A DNA stretch of 64,000 nucleotides from Pedobacter kyungheensis. Its GTDB lineage: Bacteria > Bacteroidota > Bacteroidia > Sphingobacteriales > Sphingobacteriaceae. Each line of letters begins with the position of its first letter. The stretch's first letter is position 1. The position numbers and the translations under genes were made by a program. The notes under the pieces are model-generated. The model was not told the DNA's origin and made no database searches. It saw nothing but the letters and a program-made list of their open reading frames with translations. Of the stretch, positions 35,713-44,318 are shown in pieces. The DNA is taken from the NCBI RefSeq assembly GCF_000812965.1, contig NZ_JSYN01000018.1, positions 1 through 64,000 of the forward strand. Reading direction: 5' to 3'.

Positions 35713-37041
35713 TTACTTATCGATATCCAGCACAATTACATGATCAGGTTCGCTAGTATCCACTGCACTATTCAGACTTAGTTTTCCATTTTTAAAGGTA
35801 TACTTTACCGCAGTTTTATCTTTTAGCAAATAGGCCTTTTTAATTTTTTTAGCAGGAACATTTTCCAGATCGAGCGTATTGGTTTTACCATCCAAAATGT
35901 GGATATAGATATTTTTATCGGTTTGGGTAATGCTTCCCCATGCCTGAGGTTTAATGAAACCGCCCTTGGTATTGTAAATGCTCTCGCCATAAACTTTTAA
36001 CCAGGCACCCATGCCGGCTAAGCGCTCCTGAAATTCGGGCTGGATTTTACCATTTGGCATCGGGCCAATGTTAAGCAACAGGTTTGAGCCTAAACTGGCA
36101 GCCTTCACCAGCATATTCACCAACTCTTTATTCGATTTGTAGTGCGTATCACTCAGATTGTAACCCCACGAATTTGAAATCGTTTCACAGGTTTCTAACG
36201 GAAGTTTATCTGATGCTTTCTGAAAACTTAAACCTGATTTATTTTCGCCGGGAAGATCGCGCTCAAACATCTGGAAATCTTCTCCAGCGAACGGGCTTAG
36301 GTGGTGGTTATTCCCGATCATACATTGTGGCTGCAGTTTGTGTATGAGCCCATAAATTTCATTGTATTTCCAATCTATTCGCGATGTACGGTCTTTTTCA
36401 CCCTCAGGTGCAGTCTGATCCCAGTGACCATCAAACCAGATGCCCCCAATTTCGCCATAATTGGTTAAAAGTTCGGTTAGCTGGTTTTTCATAAACTGCA
36501 GGTAACTGGCATAATCGCCCTTGCCCGTTCTGCCCGAATTCTGACCTGTACGCCCAGTTTCATGTGGATAATCTTCGCGGCGCCAATCGAGTAAAGAATA
36601 ATATAAATACAATTGTATGCCTTGCTTATGGCATTCATCAGCCATCATTTTTACGATGTCCTTTTTGTAAGGCGTATTCATGATGTTGAAATCAGAGTAT
36701 TTGGTATCAAACATGCTAAAACCATCATGGTGGCGGGTAATCAGCGTAATGTATTTCATACCGGCATTTTTAGCCATGCTTACCCATTGCGCAGCATTAA
36801 ACTCCGTTGGGTTGAAAAAATCTTTCAGATTGGTGTAGTTATGCACATTCAGCTTCCTGTCGTTCATTACCCATTCGCCACTTCCCGGAATACTAAAAGG
36901 CCCCCAGTGAATAAATAAGCCGAACCGGGCATCGTTAAACCAGGCGCGTTGTTTTAAATTGGATGCTGCAGGCACATAATCCTGCGCTTTTAACTGCAGG
37001 CCAAACAACAGGACTAAGCCTATTATTGCTAATTTTTTCAT
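35713..37041 (-). CDS. GH29 alpha-L-fucosidase
   Basis: The 442-residue product has a signal peptide (LAIIGLVLLFGLQLKAQ). The GH29 opening RFGLFIHWGPFSIPGSGEW is followed by TLITRHHDGFSMFDTKYSDF. The nucleophile Asp lies in GGIWFDGHWDQ (near residue 205), and LLLNIGPMPNGKI closes the barrel. It removes alpha-linked fucose and probably acts in the periplasm. It is first in the GH29-GH92-GH2 series, consistent with removal of core or antenna fucose before mannose trimming. The linkage preference cannot be read from sequence. Confidence 0.93.
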   Translation of the reverse strand: MKKLAIIGLVLLFGLQLKAQDYVPAASNLKQRAWFNDARFGLFIHWGPFSIPGSGEWVMNDRKLNVHNYTNLKDFFNPTEFNAAQWVSMAKNAGMKYITLITRHHDGFSMFDTKYSDFNIMNTPYKKDIVKMMADECHKQGIQLYLYYSLLDWRREDYPHETGRTGQNSGRTGKGDYASYLQFMKNQLTELLTNYGEIGGIWFDGHWDQTAPEGEKDRTSRIDWKYNEIYGLIHKLQPQCMIGNNHHLSPFAGEDFQMFERDLPGENKSGLSFQKASDKLPLETCETISNSWGYNLSDTHYKSNKELVNMLVKAASLGSNLLLNIGPMPNGKIQPEFQERLAGMGAWLKVYGESIYNTKGGFIKPQAWGSITQTDKNIYIHILDGKTNTLDLENVPAKKIKKAYLLKDKTAVKYTFKNGKLSLNSAVDTSEPDHVIVLDIDK

Positions 37042-37071
37042 AAGATAGTGTGGTATATTTGGTTATTGTAT

Positions 37072-38763
37072 TTAGTTTATCGATGCAGTAGCCTTGCTTG
37101 GTTTTCCAATTACTTTGTAGTTGCCATCACCTTTCAATATGGCCAAAATCTGCGATTGGTTGGTAAACAGATTTTTAGCCGCAGCCAGTTCTTTATCGTA
37201 TTGGAAACTTTGCTCAATCCTTCCTTTCTCGTAAAAATAACGACTCACAATCTGGGTTTCGAGCACACGTTTAATCTCTGCCTTATGCGTAGCCAAATCT
37301 GTTTTTTTAGAAGAAGTAAGTTTGTATTTCAGGTTCTCAAGATCGGTTTTTACTTCGGCCGATTTATTTTCCTTTTCAGCTTCTGCGCGCAAATCAGAAA
37401 GCAATCTTTCGGTACGGCTTAAATAGGTTAAATCTTTATCGGCCAAACTACCCGAAAAGGCAGCATAGTCTGCATCAGAAAGCTGAAAGGTTTTTGCCGC
37501 AGCTAAACTTGGTTTTTCCTTTTTATATTGGTTGGCATAATTAAAGAAAAGATTTTTACTGAGCATAGAGATCGTAATCGGGCTCAATTTTGCAGCATCA
37601 ACCACAATATCCGGATAAACACCATTGCCACTGTATACATTTCTGCCTGCTTTGGTTTGGTACATCACCATGGTAGAATCGGCAAAGCGTTCGGCTACAC
37701 CATCGGCATTTTTATGCGCATAATCTAATTTCTGGATGCACCTGCCTGATGGAGTGTAATATTTAGCTACGGTTACTTTTACCAAACTGTTGTAAGGCAG
37801 GTTAAATGTTTGTTGTACCAAACCTTTGCCATAACTGCGCTGACCAATTACAATGGCACGATCTAAATCCTGCAACGAGCCCGCCACAATTTCAGAAGCC
37901 GAAGCCGAATTTCCGTTTACCAGCACCACCAAAGGAACTGATGTAGAAACCGGCGCGAAAAGGGTTTTATAGCTAAGCGTTTTTTCTGCGTTTTTACCTT
38001 TTTGGGTAACAATCAGCTGATCTTTATTTACAAAAAGGTTCACTATTTTTACGGCTTCCTGCAAAATGCCGCCGCCGTTATTTCTTAAATCGAGTACTAC
38101 ACCTTTTGGATTTTCTTTTTGGATAGCCAGTAAAGCGTCTTTAACTTCCTGACCAGAGTTTTCTAAAAATTTATCGAGTTTAATGTAACCAATGCCATCG
38201 CCAACCATACCCGAGTAAGAAACGTTAGGCTGTTTAATTTCCTCGCGGGTTAGTTTTTTGGCTAACTCCTTACCTTCCCTGATCACCACTAAATCAACAG
38301 GTGTACCTTTTGGCCCACGCAACAACTGGCTGATTTCGGCACGGTCTTTACCTTTAACGGCTATTCCGTTTATACTTACCAGCTGATCGCCGGGTTTAAC
38401 CTCGCTTTTATAAGCGGGATAACCCTCGCTAATATCGTTTATAAACAATTTACCATCAATAAAAACGGTGCTGGCCCCAATACCACCGTATTGCGTGCTC
38501 ACATACTTCAGTTTATAATCTTCGATTTCCGATTCTGGCACATACTCGGTATAGGGATCGAGACTATCGAGCATGGCATCAATCCCCGTACGCATTAACT
38601 TGGGCGCATTGGTATCATCAACGTAGTTAATGTTGATTTCTTTATACAAGGAGGCAAAAATATCCAGGTTTTTAGAAACCAGAAACAAATCTTCTTTGAA
38701 AGAGAAAGATAAAGCAGCCACGCCAACGCCTGCCGCTAAAAGACCATATTTTAGTTTCTTCAT
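37072..38763 (-). CDS. S41 C-terminal processing peptidase (CtpA/Prc-like)
   Basis: The 563-residue product has an N-terminal membrane or signal segment (YGLLAAGVGVAALSFSF). A PDZ domain contains YGGIGASTVFIDG and GDQLVSINGIAVKG. The S41 protease core has the catalytic Ser in NGNSASASEIVAG and Lys in QRSYGKGLVQQTF, preceded by VLDLRNNGGG. The C-terminal 150 residues form a helical extension typical of Bacteroidota members. Such enzymes trim C-termini of periplasmic proteins and are usually housekeeping. It ends 30 bases upstream of the fucosidase start, so partial co-transcription is possible. Confidence 0.93.
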   Translation of the reverse strand: MKKLKYGLLAAGVGVAALSFSFKEDLFLVSKNLDIFASLYKEININYVDDTNAPKLMRTGIDAMLDSLDPYTEYVPESEIEDYKLKYVSTQYGGIGASTVFIDGKLFINDISEGYPAYKSEVKPGDQLVSINGIAVKGKDRAEISQLLRGPKGTPVDLVVIREGKELAKKLTREEIKQPNVSYSGMVGDGIGYIKLDKFLENSGQEVKDALLAIQKENPKGVVLDLRNNGGGILQEAVKIVNLFVNKDQLIVTQKGKNAEKTLSYKTLFAPVSTSVPLVVLVNGNSASASEIVAGSLQDLDRAIVIGQRSYGKGLVQQTFNLPYNSLVKVTVAKYYTPSGRCIQKLDYAHKNADGVAERFADSTMVMYQTKAGRNVYSGNGVYPDIVVDAAKLSPITISMLSKNLFFNYANQYKKEKPSLAAAKTFQLSDADYAAFSGSLADKDLTYLSRTERLLSDLRAEAEKENKSAEVKTDLENLKYKLTSSKKTDLATHKAEIKRVLETQIVSRYFYEKGRIEQSFQYDKELAAAKNLFTNQSQILAILKGDGNYKVIGKPSKATASIN

Positions 38764-38954
38764 AACCTTATTATTTTGGCCCCAAACGGCGCATTTTAAA
38801 TAAAAGGCAGCTTATAGGGTAAATTATTTATCGTTTTAGTAGAAACGTAAATGTACAAAAACCAATAAAGATTAAAAACAGCTTATTTGGGGCAGGCGTA
38901 AATTAAGCGTTACGCAATAAACCGCCCAAATAATAGCCCGGGCCAGGTCATTTT

Positions 38955-39788
38955 TTATTTATGCCGGGCAAACAACCAGGCGGGTATCTGAGCCGTAAGC
39001 AATAACGGAATGGTGATGAGGTTATGATCTAACTTGTTGTAAGTGGTAAAGTACAAATTTGGGTTGCCTTTCATCTCCTGATATAAATGTTCGCTTCCCT
39101 CGTATGGATTTTCATTATCCTGCCTGCCATGAATTAACCACATCGGTTTTTTACGGATTCCATCTATATTAACGAAATCGGGCACTGCAGCAATAGCAAC
39201 TATGGCTGCAAAGGTTTTAGGAGCCATATTCATCAGGTTTTGTGCAGTAGATGCCCCCATAGAATAGCCGACCAAATAAATGCGATTGGTATCTATCTGC
39301 GGATACTTAGCTTTAACCTCGCGGATTAAATCCAGCAATAGATAAACATCATCTGAGGGCTTTGATATTAAGCAATGGCGTATTGAATCTGGGTAATAAT
39401 TTGATGAACGTGTTTGAAACTGGGGAGCAATAACAAATGCCGGGTATTTGCTGCGTATTTCAGGGCGCAACCAAATCCTGGCCAATGGCTCCAATTGCCT
39501 TTCGTTATCTGTACCTATCCGCGTTGAGTTATGAAAGGTAATAACCAGAGGATATTTAAGCTGGCTACTTCCCGCTTCCGGCAATAGTATTCTATAATTA
39601 ATCGACTTCCCTCCCTTGACGAAAGTCTGCTTCAGGTATGGATCAGCAGATAAATCATTTAATTGTTTTCGGGTTTGGGCCGACGTTAAACTATCAGGAA
39701 AGGCATCATTAAATGCCTGTTGTTGTGCAGATACTTTAAGTGCACTTACCCAGAGCAAGAATGCGATTATAAAAGATGCAAATTGCAT
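38955..39788 (-). CDS. Secreted alpha/beta-hydrolase (esterase / dienelactone-like)
   Basis: The 277-residue product has a signal peptide (FIIAFLLWVSALKVSA). The alpha/beta-hydrolase fold shows the nucleophile elbow GYSMGAS (near residue 175), Asp in LIHGRQDNENP and His in DHNLI. PLVITFHNSTRIG near residue 80 forms the oxyanion region. It resembles the feruloyl-esterase/PHB-depolymerase-like group often seen near glycan loci, but the substrate is unknown. Confidence 0.8.
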   Translation of the reverse strand: MQFASFIIAFLLWVSALKVSAQQQAFNDAFPDSLTSAQTRKQLNDLSADPYLKQTFVKGGKSINYRILLPEAGSSQLKYPLVITFHNSTRIGTDNERQLEPLARIWLRPEIRSKYPAFVIAPQFQTRSSNYYPDSIRHCLISKPSDDVYLLLDLIREVKAKYPQIDTNRIYLVGYSMGASTAQNLMNMAPKTFAAIVAIAAVPDFVNIDGIRKKPMWLIHGRQDNENPYEGSEHLYQEMKGNPNLYFTTYNKLDHNLITIPLLLTAQIPAWLFARHK

Positions 39789-39875
39789 GAGAAAGCTAGA
39801 TAAAGCGAGCGCCTGTATGTATTAAACTGACAACAAAAAGCCTAAATGTTGCACTTGGAAGGTAAAACCAGAACC

Positions 39876-40091
39876 TTAAAGCCTGTTTCCTTTAGTATCG
39901 GCCAGCGCTTTCTGAATGGTAAATTCAATATAGGTACGGTCGCGTTTAACCAAACGCATTAAATCTTCAACCAGCTGATCTTCTTTACCGGGCTCAAATG
40001 CCAAAGGTTCGTTCGCCAGATCGCGGTATTTCCTTAAGAATTTGGTTTTTACTTTAAATGCGGTTTCAGAAGTGAGTTGAAAATTAGCCAT
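39876..40091 (-). CDS. Conserved small hypothetical protein
   Basis: The 71-residue charged, helical product starts MANFQLTSETAFKVKTKFLR (start at 40091 chosen over 40112) and carries EDQLVEDLMRLVKRDRTYIEF. It has no signal, membrane segment or metal motif. I cannot assign a family. It stands alone between the esterase and the barrel gene. The frame is well defined, with a charged composition typical of real small cytoplasmic proteins. Confidence 0.6.
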   Translation of the reverse strand: MANFQLTSETAFKVKTKFLRKYRDLANEPLAFEPGKEDQLVEDLMRLVKRDRTYIEFTIQKALADTKGNRL

Positions 40092-40339
40092 GGCATATTT
40101 TATTTGATGCAAAAGTAAAAAATATTTATTCAGGTTAATACCTTTTTATGTGATCTGACAAAAAAAACAGACATTCGCAAAAAATTCTTGCACGATAATT
40201 GTGTTAAAACTGCGTTATAAAATCTAACCCGGATCAAAAACTGCCTGATGCGCAAAAAAAGAAGCCATGGGCATTAAATCTTTTTAAAAATGCACACGCG
40301 CATGTTTTTGATTTTATAACCTTAAAAATTTAAACTAAA

Positions 40340-40942
40340 ATGAAAAAGATCATCTTCTCTATTGTTTTCCTAACCATAGGTTGGGCAACAGCAAAGGCAC
40401 AAACTTTTAACCTGGGCGTTAAAGCAGGTGTAAATTTAGCCAAGTTAAATTCGGATTTCGCAAGCGAAGAAAACCGTTTGGGCTATCAGATCGGTGCCTG
40501 GGCACGTATTGGCGGAGCCAGTTTTTATGTGCAACCAGAGGCTTACATAGGCAGCAAAGGCAACAAATTTATCAGCTTTCAGCAAGATAACGGCAACGAA
40601 GTATCGGCAGAAGGAAAAGTAAAGTTTACCACCCTTGATGTTCCGGTTTTATTGGGAACCAAATTCGGTGCTAAAAACCTCAACTTCCGCTTAATGGCTG
40701 GTCCGGTTATTTCATTTGTATTAGATGAAAATTCGACTTTTAGCTCGGCTTACCAACAGGCAACAGATTTTAGCAATTACAAAAACCAGGCACTGGGCTT
40801 ACAGGCAGGTGCAGGTGTTGATGTAGGCAGCATTTCGGTTGACTTACGTTATGAAGCTGGTTTATCGAACATCAGCAAAAGTGAAAAATATACACAGAAA
40901 CCAAACCTTTTCCAATTGAGTTTAGGATTTAAGATTTTGTAA
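40340..40942 (+). CDS. PorT-family outer-membrane beta-barrel protein
   Basis: The 200-residue product has a signal peptide (IIFSIVFLTIGWATAKAQ), then alternating strands of an eight-stranded barrel: FNLGVKAGVNLAKLNSDF, FYVQPEAYIGSKG, NFRLMAGPVISFV, GLQAGAGVDVGSISVDLRY. It ends in FQLSLGFKIL. This fits the 'outer membrane beta-barrel / PorT' family. True PorT is a T9SS component, but most members of this size are general OmpX-like barrels, so I give no symbol. Confidence 0.85.
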   Translation: MKKIIFSIVFLTIGWATAKAQTFNLGVKAGVNLAKLNSDFASEENRLGYQIGAWARIGGASFYVQPEAYIGSKGNKFISFQQDNGNEVSAEGKVKFTTLDVPVLLGTKFGAKNLNFRLMAGPVISFVLDENSTFSSAYQQATDFSNYKNQALGLQAGAGVDVGSISVDLRYEAGLSNISKSEKYTQKPNLFQLSLGFKIL

Positions 40943-40948
40943 ATGACA

Positions 40949-40984
40949 AAAAAGGGCTTGTAAGATGATTTAACAAGCCCTTTC
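40949..40984. terminator. Bidirectional terminator
   Basis: AAAGGGCTTGT pairs with ACAAGCCCTTT, extended by TAA/TTA. It separates the convergent barrel gene and the T9SS type-B gene. Confidence 0.8.
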
Positions 40985-40997
40985 TCATTAAGTCTGA

Positions 40998-43388
40998 TTA
41001 TTTTAGAATAGTTAAACTCCCGCTTATTTTACCGCAATCCGTTTTCAAATCAATTAGAAAATAGTAAACGCCAACAGAAAGCGGCTTTCCATTATAAGTT
41101 CCATCAAACTCTTTTGTGTACCCTCTGGAGTAAAAAAGCTGATTACCAAGCCGGTTAAATATATAAAATTCTGCATTCGGGTAATTTTCTGTACCCGGTA
41201 TTTTCCAGGTATCATTTAAGCCATCGCCATTAGGGCTGATGGAATTGGGCACGACTAAAACTTTGCTTTCTAGCTGGGTAAAATCCACAACTTCGCTTTT
41301 TACTTCGCAGCCATATTGATCTTTGACCCATAACTGGTACTTATCTGGCTTCAATTTTTGAAAATCGAGCGCATTGGCCACCAAGTTACCATTAACATCT
41401 ACCCAACTGTAATTATAAGGACCGGTTGCCCCTACTACATCTGCTCCCATTACACTTACCCATTTTCCGTCGCAACTAATCATGGGCCTTAATTTAGAAA
41501 AATCGATTACGGGGAGCGATGCCGTGCCTATTGTAAAAGTACCCGCTAAATTGATGCAACCGTTACCATTAGAGGCCATTAAACTGTAGGTTCCGGCGGC
41601 CACATTGCGTAATATTTCTTCGTTACTAACAATGGTACCCGCCTGATTTATCCAGCTAAAAACCAGTGGTATTTCCGTCTCGTATGCAGTAATACTTACA
41701 CCACCATTGTTTTCGTTGCAGGTTAGGGGTTTAATTACGGCAGTTTTTGCCTTGTAGTTGATGTCGACATTCCGGATAGTATAAACGGCTGAAATAGACT
41801 CGCAACCGCCGGGTTGACCCGCTTTTAAATAATAAGTTCCACCAGGTACATCTTTAAGTTCGCGATCCTGACCAACCAGATTGTTACTGGCATCAAACCA
41901 ATTGAAGACACTGGCATCGCTAACATCCAGCCTTGTAATACTTCCTGTCGAATTGCCACAAAAAGCATCGGTAATTATTTTATTGCCATCAAAAATCAAA
42001 GGCTTTGAAAATGAAGCTGTTGCCCCATCTGCATTGGTGCCTGTACTGGTTATGCCAGCAGTTAATGCGCCCTGATATGTCCATGTTCCATCAGCATTAG
42101 TCGGTATAGCGGCAATAAAAGTTTTACCCTGGCAATCAGGGCATTCATCATCGTAAAAAAGTTCGATAAGTGCATTGGGAAGATACGTACCGCTTGCTGA
42201 GGTAGCCGTGATGGTTGTAATACGTGAAGTTGTAATACTTTTACCTGCCGGAATATCTTTAAAACCAATGGCAGATAAGGTATTACAGTACATACTATTT
42301 TTCAAAATACTTACAGGATAGGAAGCATCGACCCATATTCCGTATTCGTTATAGGCAATCACATTCTGATCAGAAACATCTCGTCCTCCAATAATACCCG
42401 ACATACAATTGTATAACTCTATTCCGTACCTGGTATTTCCAAAGTTTTCGCCATTTGCCCCCCTGCCAATTACATTCCGACTAATGGTGTAGGGTTGTTT
42501 TAAATTATCAACTTTGATCCCCTTTAACTGTGCTGCAATGTAATTATCGGAAATGTTAAGTTTTACATTTTCACCATTAGCAAAAATACCGGTTGACTGC
42601 AATTGTGGAAAGGTTTTCGCTTTAACAATATCAAAACCAATTACGTTGAAAGTAATATTGACATTCCCTGCCAGCCCACCCAAAGAAATAGCATTTGAAT
42701 TGCCCGAAACCAGATTCCCGTAAGCAGCTGTATTACCTCCTATTGTTGAATTGCTGAGGTAACTCAAATCGATCCCAACAACGTTTCCTGCGGGGCTTTT
42801 CCCACTGGGGTCTAGACCGATAATGTTGGAAGAAATGGTAATATCGTCTTGCACAAATGGCAGGGTTGGTGAAATAACCGATGTGTAATTATTACCAAAG
42901 CCGTTTTGCTTATTCGGCGCACCAATGATGATGTGGGCTGCATTTTTCAAAAAAACGGCCCCTTTTCGTTCGTCAGACGGGACACCTACCTGTGAAGTAA
43001 AATTACTGAAGTAGATTCCGTAAATCTGGATATTTTCAGCCCCATCGATAACCAGACCATGGAAGAACGAACTCGCTCCTCTAACCAGTTTAATCCTAAT
43101 ACCCACGCTTTCCAGCAAGGTTGTAGGTTGCGAAGCAGCATCGATGATTAGATTTGAAGTAAGTGCAGGAAGTTCTTCGGTAAGCGTAATGGTTACGTCA
43201 TTTGGATTAGCTGCGGGAATATTGAAGAGGATAAGATCGGCAGCAGAGATCCCGTTGGCATTAGCTCCGGCAATGGCTTCCCGCAGTGAGCCTGCACCCG
43301 CGTTTGCATTATTTACAACTATAAAGGTTGCCGCTGTTGCTTGCAAACCACTCATGCCAATAAGCAGAAAGAGATATAAAACCTTCAT
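40998..43388 (-). CDS. T9SS type-B surface protein with parallel beta-helix
   Basis: The 796-residue product has a signal peptide (MKVLYLFLLIGMSGLQATAA). The N-terminal half is a right-handed parallel beta-helix opened by NANAGAGSLREAIAGANAN, with rungs such as NVIGFDIVKAKTFPQ and ISRNVIGRGANGENFGN. SprB-like repeats follow (CNENNGGVSITAYETEIPLVF ... GTYSLMASNGNGC). The C-terminus is the gliding-motility-type (CHU_C) T9SS sorting domain: VPNSISPNGDGLNDTWKIPG ... IFNRLGNQLF ... GVYYFLIDL. It is exported by the T9SS and displayed at the surface; beta-helix modules commonly bind or cleave polysaccharides, but no catalytic residues can be assigned. Confidence 0.88.
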   Translation of the reverse strand: MKVLYLFLLIGMSGLQATAATFIVVNNANAGAGSLREAIAGANANGISAADLILFNIPAANPNDVTITLTEELPALTSNLIIDAASQPTTLLESVGIRIKLVRGASSFFHGLVIDGAENIQIYGIYFSNFTSQVGVPSDERKGAVFLKNAAHIIIGAPNKQNGFGNNYTSVISPTLPFVQDDITISSNIIGLDPSGKSPAGNVVGIDLSYLSNSTIGGNTAAYGNLVSGNSNAISLGGLAGNVNITFNVIGFDIVKAKTFPQLQSTGIFANGENVKLNISDNYIAAQLKGIKVDNLKQPYTISRNVIGRGANGENFGNTRYGIELYNCMSGIIGGRDVSDQNVIAYNEYGIWVDASYPVSILKNSMYCNTLSAIGFKDIPAGKSITTSRITTITATSASGTYLPNALIELFYDDECPDCQGKTFIAAIPTNADGTWTYQGALTAGITSTGTNADGATASFSKPLIFDGNKIITDAFCGNSTGSITRLDVSDASVFNWFDASNNLVGQDRELKDVPGGTYYLKAGQPGGCESISAVYTIRNVDINYKAKTAVIKPLTCNENNGGVSITAYETEIPLVFSWINQAGTIVSNEEILRNVAAGTYSLMASNGNGCINLAGTFTIGTASLPVIDFSKLRPMISCDGKWVSVMGADVVGATGPYNYSWVDVNGNLVANALDFQKLKPDKYQLWVKDQYGCEVKSEVVDFTQLESKVLVVPNSISPNGDGLNDTWKIPGTENYPNAEFYIFNRLGNQLFYSRGYTKEFDGTYNGKPLSVGVYYFLIDLKTDCGKISGSLTILK

Positions 43389-43439
43389 TTGATTGCCGCT
43401 GATAGGTTATTACAAGATAATAAAATTGACCAACAAGAA

Positions 43440-43474
43440 CAACAAAGCCCCGGTTTTATGAACCGGGGCCTGTT
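43440..43474 (-). terminator. Terminator of the first SusCD operon
   Basis: GCCCCGGTT pairs with AACCGGGGC around TTATG, flanked by ACA/TGT. It lies 18 bases past the DUF4397 gene stop, though the T-tract is weak. Confidence 0.6.
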
Positions 43475-43491
43475 AATGTAATTCAAACTGA

Positions 43492-44307
43492 CTATTGATT
43501 GGCAGTATTATCAAGCAATGGCCTGTTTGCTGCTGTAGCAGAGGTTACAGTCATGTCTCCTCTTGCGCCAACAGTAAAAGCTCTTCCCCCCAAAAAGCCT
43601 ACCACCCCATTTGTAGTTCCATTTCGCGAAATAATGTTGGTTGATGAAGACGGATACCTTACATACAGCTCATAGCTACCTACAGGCACAGCAACAAAGG
43701 CAGATCCTGCTTTATAACCAATATTGGTTGCCACAACGGTTTCTACGGCGGTAACTGAATTTTTAATTACAAGGTTCATTGCTGCTGTTCCATTTGGTAT
43801 GGTATTAACAAAACGAACATAAGATACCGTGTTACTCGAAGTTGAAGGCGGCAGCACATCCTCTAACACAAACGACTCGGCTGTTTTGGTTGTACTGCTG
43901 TATATGCCGCAGGTATATAGTGAATAGTATTTGCCATTGGCTAAAACCGGATTTAATTCAGATATAGTAACATTTGCATTGGCAGCCGCCGTTGAAGGTA
44001 TAATTCCGTTTATTTTATAGGTGCCAGGGTTGATGACACTATAGTTAGAAGCCGGATAAACTCCTCCGTAAGCGGTTCCGGTTGTACTTTCAGACCCGGT
44101 AGCACTCAGTATACCCGAAACCTTTGTACCATTGGCATAAAAATTTACAGAAGGTGCGCCTGAGGCAAAATTGAAATATTTAATCCTTGAAATGCTTGCT
44201 GCGTCTACAGGTATATCAATAACTTGTATGCTATTGTCTTTCTTACATGAAGAACCAAAAACGGTTACGAGCGTAACTGCCAGTAAACCTATATATTTTA
44301 TTTTCAT
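43492..44307 (-). CDS. DUF4397-domain lipoprotein
   Basis: The 271-residue product starts at 44307 (MKIKYIGLLAVTLVTVFG) and has lipobox FGSSC followed by KKDN. Two DUF4397-like beta modules carry KYFNFASGAPSVNFYANGTKV and YVRFVNTIPNGTAAMNLVIK. It lies 11 bases after the SusD stop, in the same operon, so it is probably an accessory surface lipoprotein that helps bind the glycan (SGBP-like). The frame extends upstream to 44400, overlapping SusD without a signal peptide, which I reject. Confidence 0.82.
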   Translation of the reverse strand: MKIKYIGLLAVTLVTVFGSSCKKDNSIQVIDIPVDAASISRIKYFNFASGAPSVNFYANGTKVSGILSATGSESTTGTAYGGVYPASNYSVINPGTYKINGIIPSTAAANANVTISELNPVLANGKYYSLYTCGIYSSTTKTAESFVLEDVLPPSTSSNTVSYVRFVNTIPNGTAAMNLVIKNSVTAVETVVATNIGYKAGSAFVAVPVGSYELYVRYPSSSTNIISRNGTTNGVVGFLGGRAFTVGARGDMTVTSATAANRPLLDNTANQ

Positions 44308-44318
44308 AATTGAGCTAA

